Positions 24,587 through 35,159 of a DNA stretch of 64,000 nucleotides are shown one piece after another. The stretch is from contig OZ024861.1 in the NCBI GenBank assembly GCA_964017155.1, positions 16,553,783-16,617,782 on the forward strand. The letters run 5' to 3'. This DNA is from Oasisia sp. SBJ-2009. Lineage: Eukaryota; Annelida; Polychaeta; Sabellida; Siboglinidae. The notes under the pieces were generated by a model that was not told the DNA's origin, made no database searches, and worked only from the letters and a program-made list of their open reading frames with translations. Position 1 is the stretch's first letter. Each line of letters opens with the position of its first letter. A program made the position numbers and the translations under genes.

Positions 24587-26042
24587 GTCAGGCTGTCGTT
24601 CTTTACCTTATTGGTTCAGATTGAAGGACGGAGGATATATATACCAATAGCACAGTTTTAGTTATACTTTTCATTGAAAGGTAACACAATAAGGTATGCA
24701 TTTCTGCCAAAGTGTTAATATTTGCGGGACATGACCCAGATAGTTATGTTTCGCTCATGTGCAGAATATGCCAGTGCGACATAAAGTTGAAATTCAGGAG
24801 CCCAAAATGAATTTCTTGGCAACTAAAGCATAACACAGATTTGTGTAATACAGAATGCCGGCAATATAGACCTGACAGATACCTTGCTCTCTTGGTAATG
24901 TAATACACACACGCACGTAGATCACCGACCTGCTTGAACAAAGAGCTACGAGAGTATTACGCTCAACGACAAACAATGACTTCTACGTGCCGCCATGTCG
25001 CAGCCGGTACGGTGATAGAATGTTCTCAGTAGCTGGTCCACGACTCTGGAACTCTCTCCCTGCCGAGATGAAGAAAACCTGTTGCCTCGTGACTTTTAAA
25101 AGACCATTGAAAACACACCTATTCCGGGCCGTGTATGAAGTGTAGACACTTGTCAGTTTATTTAATTTGTATTTTATTTTTATCTATTTATTATCTTTTA
25201 CATGTTTTACATTAATTTTTTTCAAAATGTCATACTCATTATTTTATTATCATTATAGCATTTATTTTAATAATTATATTTAACTAACTCATTTATTTTA
25301 TATTATTTATCACTATTACATTTTACACATATTTTAGGTATTTTATTTACCTTAAAAAACTTAATATTATAATTCTACGACGCATGTATACATACTCATG
25401 TACAGCGCCTACGAATGGATATTTCTATATTGATGGCGCTTTATAAATGTTCTTCTTATTATTATTATTAAGAGAATGCTTTTAAGAATGTGATGTCTTT
25501 GGTAATTTCCTCAGTGTTGACTGGGACAGTCTAAGTATGATTGCTATACCAAGGAATACAAGCGGGGCTTGGAAATATGTCATTCTTGTTGTTGGTTGTT
25601 TATATTGTAAGTGGATTCTATATGTCGTGTTTGAGACTGTTTTGTTTGTGTTGTGAATGGTTGGTCTATGTCGTAATTTTGGCGTGAGTTTCGGAGGGTA
25701 ACAAATCTGGTATTGGTGCTTTGGGATATCGGTTTACAATCACCAGGGTTGTGTTTGAATTTCTAAAATTTTGGAGGCAAGATGATGATATGTTGAGGCA
25801 ATCGGGTCGTGGGTTTAAGACAGGAAAAAAGGTTATTACTAAGCGCTTCCCTCAGCCAGCCATCTTACCTCGCACGTGCGCACCCCCAAGAAGTGCTGAT
25901 GTATTCGTTATGCCAGTCAGCACATCATTTGAATATAGCTATGACCATTGTTTTTAACTTCATAAGATGTGGATTGTGACAACCAGATATGGAGTTCAAG
26001 TTGTTTTGTCCCTGTTTTTACACTGATGAACGTTGGTTGTAG

Positions 26043-26243
26043 GCGCGTCTGGGGTGCCCTGATCAGGAGGTCGTGGAGGAGGAGAAGAAACAGAAGTTGG
26101 AGGGACAGCACAAGAAGGAGCAGATCGAGAACGCGGATGGGGAGCGTCAGGCGCCTGTAGACGAATCACAGTTTACGGATGAGATGTCTGATTTCATCGA
26201 CATCCACGACATTGTAGAAGATGGTGCTTCCGCCGCCTTCGAG
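26043..26243 (+). CDS. MYO7A: Myosin VII tail exon, copy 11
   Basis: Standard array peptide, same subfamily as copies 8 and 10 (CAGATTGAAGG in the following intron). Its right-hand junction reads CGTACATCACC and carries an extra T in GTTAATACAC. Splice sites intact. Confidence 0.72.
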
Positions 26244-27698
26244 GTCAGGCTGTCGTTCTTTACCTTATTGGTTCAGATTGAAGGACGGAGGATATATATA
26301 CCAATAGCACAGTTTTAGTTATACTTTTCATTGAAAGGTAACACAATAAGGTATGCATTTCTGCCAAAGTGTTAATATTTGCGGGACATGACCCAGATAG
26401 TTATGTTTCGCTCATGTGCAGAATATGCCAGTGCGACATAAAGTTGAAATTCAGGAGCCCAAAATGAATTTCTTGGCAACTAAAGCATAACACAGATTTG
26501 TGTAATACAGAATGCCGGCAATATAGACCTGACAGATACCTTGCTCTCTTGGTAATGTTAATACACACACGCACGTACATCACCGACCTGCTTGAACAAA
26601 GAGCTACGAGAGTATTACGCCCAACGACAAACAATGACTTCTACGTGCCGCCATGTCGCAGCCGGTACGGTGATAGAATGTTCTCAGTAGCTGGTCCACG
26701 ACTCTGGAACTCTCTCCCTGCCGAGATGAAGAAAACCTGTTGCCTCGTGACTTTTAAAAGACCATTGAAAACACACCTATTCCGGGCCGTGTATGAAGTG
26801 TAGACACTTGTCAGTTTATTTAATTTGTATTTTATTTTTATCTATTTATTATCTTTTACATGTTTTACATTAATTTTTCAAAATGTCATACTCATTATTT
26901 TATTATCAATATAGCATTTATTTTAATAATTATGTTTAACTAACTCATTTATTTTATATTATTTATCACTAATACATTTTACACATATTTTAGGTATTTT
27001 ATTAACCTTAACAAACTTAATATTATAATTCTACGACGCATGTATACATACTCATGTACAGCGCCTCCGAATGGATATTTCTATATTGATGGCGCTTTAT
27101 AAATGTTCTTCTTCTTATTATTATTAAGAGAATGCTTTTAAGAAAGTGATGTCTTTGGTAATGTCCTCAGTGTTGACTGGGACAGACTAAGTATGATTGC
27201 TATACCAAGGAATACAAGCGGGGCTTGGAAAGATGTCATTCTTGTTGTTGATTGTTTATATTGTAAGTGGATTCTATATGTTGTGTTTGAGACTGTTTTT
27301 TTTGTGTTGTGAATGGTTGGTCTATGTCGTAATTTTGGCGTGAGTTTCGGAGGGTAACAAATCTGGTAATGGTGCTTTGGGATATCGGTTTACAATCACC
27401 AGGGTTGTGTTTGAATTTCTAACAGTTTGGAGGCAAGATGATGATATGTTGAGGCAATCGGTTCGTGGGTTTAAGACAGGAAAAAAGGTTATTACTAAGC
27501 GCTCCCCTCAGCCAGCCATCTTACCTCGCACGTGCGCACCCCCAAGAAGTGCTGGTGTATTCGTTATGCCAGGCAGCACATCATTTGAATATAGCTATGA
27601 CCATTGGTTTTAACTTCATAAGATGTGGATTGTGACTACCAGATATGGAGTTCAAGTTGTTTTGTCCCTGTTTTTACACTGATGAACGTTGGTTGTAG

Positions 27699-27899
27699 GC
27701 GCGTCTGGGGTGCCCTGATCAGGAGGTCGTGGAGGAGGAGAAGAAGCAGAAGTTGGAGGGACAACACAAGAAGGAGCAGATCGAGAACGCGGATGGGGAG
27801 CGTCAGGCGCCTGTAGACGAATCACAGTTTACGGATGAGATGTCTGATTTCATCGACACCCACGACATTGTAGAAGATGGTACTTCCGCCGCCTTCGAG
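27699..27899 (+). CDS. MYO7A: Myosin VII tail exon, copy 12
   Basis: Counterpart of copy 9 in the repeated three-unit block: FIDTH and EDGTSAAFE, with the same intronic marks. Unlike copy 9 it begins with Ala (GCG). It has one silent change (CAA for CAG in GQHKK). Splice sites intact. Confidence 0.72.
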
Positions 27900-29358
27900 G
27901 TCAGGCTGTCGTTCTTTACCTTATTGGTTCAGATTGATGGACGGAGGATATATATATATACCAATAGGACAGTTTTAGTTTTAGTTTTCATTGAAAGGTA
28001 ACACAATAAGGTATGCATTTCTGCCAAAGTGTTAATATTTGCGGGACATGACCCAGATAGTTATGTTTCGCTCATGTGCAGGATATGCCAGTGCGACATA
28101 AAGTTGAAATTCAGGAGCCCAAAATTAATTTCTTTGCAACTAAAACATAACACAGATTTGTGTAATACAGAATGCCGGCAATATAGACCTGACAGATACC
28201 TTGCTCTCTTGGTAATGTAATACACACACGCACGTACATCACCGACCTGCTTGAACAAAGAGCTACGAGGGTGTTACGCTCAACCACAAACAATGACTTC
28301 TACGTGCCGCCATGTCGCAGCCGGTACGGTGATAGAATGTTCTCAGTAGCTGGTCCACGACTATGGAACTCTCTCCCTGCCGAGATGAAGAAAACCTGTT
28401 GCCTCGTGACTTTTAAAAGAACATTGAAAACACACCTATTCCGGGCCGTGTATGAAGTGTAGACACTTGTCAGTTTATTTAATTTGTATTTTATTTTTAT
28501 CTATTTATTATCTTTTACATGTTTTACATTAATTTTTCAAAATGTCATACTCATTATTTTATTATCAATATAGCATTTATTTTAATAATTATGTTTAACT
28601 AAGTCATTTATTTTATTATTTATCACTATTACATTTTACACATATTTTAGGTATTTTATTTACCTTATCAAACTTAATATTATAATTCTACGACGCATGT
28701 ATATATACTCATGTACAGCGCCTCCGAATGGATATTTCTAAATTGATGGCGCTTTATAAATGTTCTTCTTCTTATTATTATTATTAAGAGTATGCTTTTA
28801 AGAATGTGATGTCTTTGGTAATTTCCTCAGTTTTGACTGGGACAGTCTAAGTATGATTGCTATGCCAAGGAATACAAGCGGGGCTTGGAAATATGTCATT
28901 CTTGTTGTTGATTGTCTATTTTGTAAGTGGATTTTGTATGTCGTGTTTGAGACTGGTTTGTTTGTGTTGTGAATGGTTGGTCTATGTCGTAATTTTGGCG
29001 TGAGTTTCGGAGGGTAACAAATCTGGTATTGGTGCTTTGGGATATCTGTTTACAATCACCAGGGTTGTGTGTGAATTTCTAACATTTTGGAGGCAAGATG
29101 ATGATATGTTGAGGCAATCGGGTCGTGGGTTTAAGACAGGAAAAAAGGTTATTACTAAGCGCTCCCCTCAGCCAGCCATCTTACCTCGCACGTGCGCACC
29201 CCCAAGAAGTGCTGGTGTATTCGTTATGCCAGGCAGCACATCATTTGAATATAGCTATGACCATTGGTTTTAACTTCATAAGATGTGGATTGTGACTACC
29301 AGATATGGAGTTCAAGTTGTTTTGTCCCTGTTTTTACACTGATGAACGTTGGTTGTAG

Positions 29359-29559
29359 GCGCGTCTGGGGTGCCCTGATCAGGAGGTCGTGGAGGAGGAG
29401 AAGAAGCAGAAGTTGGAGGGACAGCACAAGAAGGAGCAGATCGAGAACGCGGATGGGGAGCGTCAGGCGCCTGTAGACGAATCACAGATGGTGGACGATA
29501 TGTGTGGCTTCATCGACACCCACGTCAGTGTAGAAGATGGTGCTTCCGCCGCCTTCGAG
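29359..29559 (+). CDS. MYO7A: Myosin VII tail exon, copy 13 (last, chimeric)
   Basis: The first half equals array copies (ARLGCPDQEVVEEEKKQK to APVDESQ). The second half switches to QMVDDMCGFIDTH, otherwise found only in copy 3, with 39 identical bases shared with copy 3, then VSVEDGASAAFE. Acceptor GGTTGTAG, donor GTCAGG, phase 0-0. It is the copy nearest the next constitutive exon (30714). The mixed sequence points to recombination or gene conversion between an array-type and a copy-3-type exon, or to the ancestral downstream exon having supplied the right half. Confidence 0.74.
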
Positions 29560-29846
29560 GTCAGGCTGTCGTTCTTTACCTTGTTGGTTTACATTGAGGG
29601 ACGGAGGATATATATACCAATAGGACAGTTTTAGTTATACTTTTCATTGAAAGGTAACACAATAAGGTATGCATTTCTGCCAAAGTGTTAATATTTGCGG
29701 GACATGACTAGTTGAAAAGTTGATAAAGTTGAAATTCAGGAGCCCAAAATTAATTTCTTTGCAACTAAAACATAACACAGATTTGTGTATTAGAGAATGT
29801 CGGCAATATAGACCTGACAGATACCTTGCTCTCTTGGTAATGTAAT

Positions 29847-29972
29847 ACACACACGCACGTACGCACGCATGCACGCACGCACACACACACTCTACACATA
29901 CACACATATACACGCACACATATACACACACGCACACACGCATACACATACACACGCACGCAAACACAAGAA
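29847..29972. repeat. CA-rich microsatellite closing the array
   Basis: Same layout as the tract at 8907-9033 (CACGTACGCACGCATGCACG). Here the CGTAC word is followed by CA-rich DNA and not by LINE, marking the right end of the array. Confidence 0.93.
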
Positions 29973-29997
29973 CATGCATGAAAAAACAGTGAATTGA

Positions 29998-30095
29998 TTT
30001 AGATTTCGCCTGCGAAGTCAGGCTAAGGATGAGACGTCTGACTTCATCGACACGCACGACTTTCTCGTTATTTACCTTGTTGGGCCAAATTGATT
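29998..30095 (+). pseudogene. Scrambled exon fragment, right-hand counterpart
   Basis: Matches the fragment at 9103-9190: CTGACTTCATCGACACGCAC, then GTTATTTACCTTGTTGGGCC. The copy is decayed and interrupted on its right by an inverted-repeat element. It confirms that the sequence after copy 13 is homologous to that after copy 1. Confidence 0.75.
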
Positions 30096-30118
30096 GCCAC
30101 CCTATACTGTACTGTAGG

Positions 30119-30466
30119 GAACCTGGAAATGTTTGGTCGTCTAAGGTTTTTTTGCTGAATCATATAGATTATGGGTCACTGAACTCAAATTCGTGGGATG
30201 GCAATGCGCCAGCCTTGGGCAACTCTTGGGAACCACAAAAATCCAAGATGGCAGCCGTGATCCTGATAAATTACAAAATGTGTTCATCTTTACACTACGT
30301 CATGCTAGGAACATAATTTGTGTATGTACACGCATGCTTTGAGGTACGAGGAATTCAATGGAACCGTTTATAATAATGTCCGACTATGTCCATGAGTTGA
30401 GTTCAGGGACACATAATCTATATGATTCAGCCAAAAAACCTTAGACGACCAAACATTTCCAGGTTC
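30119..30466. mobile_element. Small inverted-repeat element in the intron
   Basis: GAACCTGGAAATGTTTGGTC at 30119, continuing for about 70 bases (CGTCTAAGG, GCTGAATCATATAGATTATG), returns as its inverse at about 30395-30466. The 348-base element has no coding frame. The middle part includes an AAGATGGCAGCC word. Probably a MITE or foldback element. Confidence 0.8.
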
Positions 30467-30713
30467 ACAAAACGGCAACTCGACTATATGAATTTCTGCC
30501 AAACGGTTTAACATTGATGACCGTTTTGGCTTGTACGTAGACCATGTCAGTGCATGGTAATACTGGGGTCGCTGTGGTTCATCAGATAGGTGGTGTACTG
30601 GAAGGAGACATTTAAATATTCTTGGTAAAGCAATGCTTCATGGACACACGTCATAATTGATAGTGTCAGTAGCTTGTGGATCTGTCAACTGAAAACAATA
30701 CTCTTTCCTTCAG

Positions 30714-30926
30714 GATCTGGAGGAGGGCCGCAGGGCGGCGATCCGGGAAGGCGAGGCAGATATTCTCAGTGCCCGCCTGCCCATTTCCGAAGAACTTGAG
30801 GACATTTCCGTCTACAAGTTCAGCAAGTTCGCGGCGAACTACTTTCAGAGTAGTGCCTCGCACACGTACATACGGCGGGCGATCAAAGACCCACTTCTGC
30901 CCCTTAGAAATGAGGGTGATCAACTG
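30714..30926 (+). CDS. MYO7A: Myosin VII exon: linker and start of first MyTH4 domain
   Basis: A 213-nt exon (71 codons), phase 0-0, acceptor CTTTCCTTCAG, donor GTGAGG. The peptide begins DLEEGRRAAIREGEADIL and runs through LPISEELEDISVYKFSKFAA, NYFQ, TYIRRAIKDPLLPL to EGDQL. In vertebrate myosin VIIa the matching segment (SEYKFAKFAATYF) opens the first MyTH4 domain, which binds cargo and microtubule-linked partners. It joins in frame after any copy of the repeated exon (AAFE-DLEEGRR). Two dead copies of it lie at 9.9 and 11.7 kb. Confidence 0.92.
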
Positions 30927-31479
30927 GTGAGGCTTTCATTGTTTAGGTATGTTAATGATATGACATGATAACTTAAATTATATAAAAATAATATTAACAT
31001 GATATTAAAAATTATATTAAGCATAACAAAATGATATTAAAAATTATTATGTTGAGCTAAGATTTCACAATAAAAGAAGATTTGGTGTTCAGCTTTATCG
31101 ATCCGCTATTTGAGAACAGATACACCTACACTACACACGCGTACGGTCCGGCAACACCACCCAGCGTCAGAAAAAGAATAAACCCGCCAGAGTTTTGAAA
31201 ACAGCCAAGTTAACATTCCAAGGTCTCTACCGCTATGGTCTATTTTTCATTCCTGATAAGGCTGTTACAGCGGGGGATAAACACTATTTATAAAGCCATT
31301 GTTTTCTTACTGATGCTTCTAAGCCGTTTGTATGGAGATACTTTGTTCCGGGGCATGCTGTTCCGTATTGCAGGGTTTCCCAATCTGCCACCATACCTGC
31401 TCGGCTGCGCTGCTCGACCTCATCTTCCGTCGAAAGTAGAAAATCAGCTAGGAAGAAGACAAAGAAGATAACTACTGAC

Positions 31480-34400
31480 AATTGGACAATGGAACGTCAG
31501 GACTCTCCTCGACCGAGAAGGAGCTGACCGACCAGAAAGACGTACGGCACTAGTAGAAATGGAACTTGCCAAATACAACATCGACATTGCCGCCCTATAT
31601 GAAACAAGGTTCTCAGAGTCCTGGTAGTCTCGACGACTTGGAATACTCTTTCTTCTGGAGTGGCAAACCCGAAGGAGAAAGAAGGGAGGCAGGAGTGGGC
31701 TTTGCCATCAAAGAGAATATCGTCACAAAGCTGACAGAAATGCCACCGCCAGTAACTCACAGAATAATGACGATGAAACTACCTCTGAGCAAGGACAACT
31801 TTGCTATAATTATCAGCGTGTACGCTCCAACAATGACAAACCCAGATAAAAACAAGGAGGCCTTCCACAACCAGCTGGCAAGTGTGCTCAGTGGCATCCC
31901 TCGTACAGATAAGCTACTGCTGAGAGGAGACTTCAATGCGAGGATAGGAAGAGAAAATGACAAGTGGCCCTTGGTCATGGGCAAACATGGGATTGGGAAA
32001 TGCAACTGCAATGGCGAGCTTCTACTGGTCCTCTGCTCTGAGTTCGAACTGATAGTGACGAACACCATGTTCAAGCAGAAGGATGAACGCAAGACCACCT
32101 GGATGCATCCTCGTTCGAGACATTGGCATATGATCGACTTCATCATCACGACATCACGAGGTGTCGGGATAATATGGACATCCACAGTACCCGAGTCATG
32201 CGTGGAGCAAACTGCTGGACCGATCACCAGATGCTGATGTCAAAAGTGGCTTTCAGAATACGACAATAGCACAGCAGGCAAGGGAAAACTAAGCCGAACA
32301 AGCTGAACACTGCAAAACTAAGTACCACCAGCCATAGGGAGAGTTTTGAGCAGGAGATGGACAGTGCTCTCGCCCAGTGGGAGGAGAAGGAAAATTCAAC
32401 ACCAACCGAGGAATGGCCAGCTCTGCAGCAGGTCGTGTACAACACAGCCAAAACGTATCTTGGCAAGCCAGACAGAAAACACCAAGACTGGTTCGACCCC
32501 AACAACCAGGAGCTAAAGAAGAGACCAAGCCCACCAGAGAGTGTTGCAAACCAGGAGCACTAGATCAACCACTGCAGCATACAAAGATGCCTGCAGACTG
32601 CTAGAAAATCGCACCCGTGCACGGAAATCAAACTGATAGGCAGTGGAGCTGCAGAGAGCTGCTGACAGTAATAACACGAAGGGCTTCTACAATGGACTGA
32701 AGGAAGTGTGGGGACCCAAAAAGAAGGGACCTGTTCAACTGAAATCAACAGATGAAATGGAGACCTTCTCTGACAGCAAGAGAGTTGTGGCAAGATGGAG
32801 TGAACACTTCCAGAAGCTACTCAACGTCCCTGGCGACAGAGATCACGAAGCTCTGGACAACATCCCGCAGCGCATTGCGCAGGACCGACCACTGTACATG
32901 GTATTTGTCGACTTCAATAAGGCGTTCGATACAGTTGGGAGGACCGGGCTATGGCAGTTACTGAGGAAGTATGGCTGCCCAGAGAAGGTCACAACAATGA
33001 TCGAGGCACTACATTCTGGAATGATGGCGAATGTTAGTGTTGAAGGGGAAGTCTCGGAATCGTTCAGTGTCACAAATGGGGTCAAGCAAGGTTATGTACT
33101 GGCCCCCACGCTCTTCTCCATCTTCCTATCAGCAATGCTCGACGAGGCTTTCCGAAACGTCGGGGATGGCATTTACATACAGTCCAGACAGAGCGCTGAC
33201 CTATTCAACGTCGCACACTTCAGAGCAAAGACCAAGACTACTCGGATACTGATGAGAGAGCTGCTATTCGCAGATGACAGTGCACTGGTTGCACACTCTG
33301 CTGAAGAGATGCAGAAAATAGTGGATGCTTTCTCCGAAGCGTCAAAGAAGTTCGGCCTGAAGATTAACATCAAGAAGACTGAGGTGATTCAAAAACGGAG
33401 GTAATCGTATACGGTTCAGCTCAATAGCTGAAGAAAATCACGCTGCAATCGTTACGTGTTGGTGACTGTGTGGTTAGGGTGACTGACTGTGTTCGAAATC
33501 TCGGTGTGCAGTTTGATGCTGAGATGACGATGGAGTCCCACGTGACTGCTGTATGCAAGTCAGCCATATTCCACCTCCGCAACATCTCGAGGATCAGACT
33601 GTATCTGACAGCAGCAGCGACAGAGCAAGTTGTTCATGCATTTGTCACAAGCAGACTGGATATTGGCAATGCACTGCTCTATCGACTGCCTCTGAAGCAA
33701 ACGCAACGGCTTCAGAAAATACAGAACTGGGCAGCCCGCTTGATCGACGGCGCTATGAGATATAGCCATGCTACACCGCTGCTAAAGAAGTTACACTGGC
33801 TGCCGATAGCGGTGCGAGTTAAGTTCAATATCCTGCTACTCACTCACCGAGCACTGAATGGCCAAGCGAATTGTACACTGTGTAAGCCGACGCCAGCCGG
33901 TTAGGTCGCTGCGCTCCAGCGAACACTGTTTATTGTGTGTGCCACGCACAAGGCGTCACTGGGGTGACAGGGCTTTCAGCGTGGCAGCCCCAAGCCTATG
34001 GAACGCACTACCGCATCATCTGACATTGTCATCTATGACCACTGCTGCATTTAAACTTAAATTAAAGACTTATTTATTTACAAGAACATTCTGTACAGCG
34101 CTGTGAGCAAGGAACGTTGGAACAGCGCTATAGAAATGTGACGATTATTATGATTTTGATTATGTGCTATACCAACCCAACGCTACAAGAACCCGAGAGG
34201 GCGATATCATGGTTGATGGAAACAAGTTGAACTCTGTTCTAGCATTCACCTACCTCGGAAGCACTATATCAAGTGATGGGTGCATTGACGATGAAATACA
34301 TAGGAGGATAGCCATGGCTAGTGCATCTTTCGGCCGACTAGGCCAGATACTCTGGAACAACCCCCATGTGTCCATGCGGGTTAAAGGCAAGATATACCGT

Positions 34401-34847
34401 GCAATCGTGCTGTCCACCCTCCTATACGGAGCTGAGGCATGGACAGTGTACAGAGGACAAGTGAAAAAGCTGCACGCCTTCATGATGCGACATCTGCGTT
34501 TGATCATGAGGATAACCTAGATGGACAAAGTGACAAACAAGAAATAATTGAACGGACATGGCTGCCATCAATGGAAGATCTTCTGATCAGAAAGAATCTC
34601 CGGTGGACTGGACACCTCATGATGATGTCACTAGACAGGCTACCAAAGCACGTTCTCTACTCTCAACTGTCTTCTGGTCACAGAAAGAGAGGGCGCCCTC
34701 ATTTCCGATTCAAGGATACCATCAAGAGAAACCTGAAGATGAGAGACATAAAGATCAACTCATGGACATCACTCTCACAGCAGAGAGACAAATGGAAAGC
34801 AACAGTCAAGTGACGGAAGCAGTGTTTGTCGCTTCGCGATCGACAGC
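31480..34847 (+). mobile_element. Decayed APE-type LINE in the intron, interrupted by a second LINE
   Basis: The endonuclease begins near 31480 (GQWNVRTLLDREGADRPERR, IDIAALYETRF), then EGERREAGVGFAIK, ISVYAPTM, GDFNARIGREN and TWMHPRSRHWHMIDFI to about 32237. A linker (NPNNQELKKR-like) follows. The RT from 32643 has FVDFNKAFDTVGRTGLW, SVTNGVKQGYVLAPTLFS and LLFADDSALVAH. Between ALDNIPQRIAQ and DRPLYMVFVD a block of RT normally about 100 residues long is missing. The frame breaks at 33386 where another LINE is inserted, resumes at 34164 (LYQPNATR, FTYLGSTIS, IYRAIVLSTLLYGAEAWT), and ends with a basic C-terminal region and an ATG trinucleotide tail. Stops and frameshifts make it inactive. Confidence 0.88.
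33387..34163 (+). mobile_element. Nested 5'-truncated LINE fragment
   Basis: A CR1-like 3' end: VRVTDCVRNLGVQFDAEMTM, VTAVCKSAIFHLRNISRIR, FVTSRLDIGNALLYRLP, then after a frameshift RTRRHWGDRAFSVAAPSLWN, ALPHH and a stop at 34106. The 3' tail reads AACAGCGCTATAGAAATG. The host LINE reads KKTEV at its left side and continues with V-LYQPNATR at its right; GTG is present on both sides (33384-33386 and 34164-34166), consistent with a 3-base target duplication. Confidence 0.85.

Positions 34848-34879
<32 letters not shown>
34848..34879. repeat. (ATG)n trinucleotide tract
   Basis: About ten ATG/TGA units directly after the last LINE-related sequence; probably the 3' tail of the LINE at 31480. Confidence 0.93.
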
Positions 34880-34881
<2 letters not shown>

Positions 34882-34993
34882 GTTTGACCTTACTTTAACT
34901 TGTGTGAAAGTGGTTTTGGAATGTTCATGATAGAAAATACTTCACATAATCGTACTTATCAGCCTCTGTATGTACATTGCGTCTCTACTTTAG

Positions 34994-35089
<96 letters not shown>

Positions 35090-35159
35090 TAGATATGTTA
35101 TATAATGGCATGCACACTGCTACAAACAAATGTGTCGCGTAAGACAGTATATGACAGTT

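Larger units (their letters stand above)
13549..29862 (+). repeat. Tandem array of ~1.65-kb units, each with one myosin exon and a LINE 3' end
   Basis: After a deleted first unit, complete units start (ATCACCGACC after CGTAC or CGTAG) at 14993, 16646, 18300, 19953, 21606, 23265, 24921, 26579 and 28238; the last ends at 29862. Spacing is 1653-1660 bases. Each unit holds, in order, the last part of a LINE RT frame with its 3' UTR, an intron segment with a conserved 78-codon open frame, the 201-nt exon with splice sites, and intron ending in CACACGCACGTAC. Units differ by scattered substitutions and small indels, so this is a real repeat rather than one unit copied by the assembler. Unit 21606 resembles unit 26579, and 23265 resembles 28238, so a three-unit block of about 4.97 kb was also duplicated. 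Confidence 0.95.

Noticed and set aside
14815..28293. Minus-strand frames of 60-77 codons recurring every unit (MFVVERNTL..., MFKQVGD...)
   Set aside because: They are opposite-strand shadows of the LINE C-terminal fragment and the intron; they recur only because the unit is repeated.
14383..29476. Arg/Ser-rich 63-codon + frames (MDCDYQIWSS...RRRRSRSW) in each unit
   Set aside because: They overlap the myosin exon in a different frame and cross its acceptor; the myosin frame has protein-level homology and these do not.
13549..29862. CRISPR-like regular repeats
   Set aside because: Units are 1.65 kb, contain eukaryotic exons with splice sites and LINE sequence, and have no short-repeat/spacer structure.
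31757..33373. Minus-strand frames of 66-156 codons
   Set aside because: Antisense shadows of the LINE endonuclease and reverse transcriptase, which show family motifs on the + strand.
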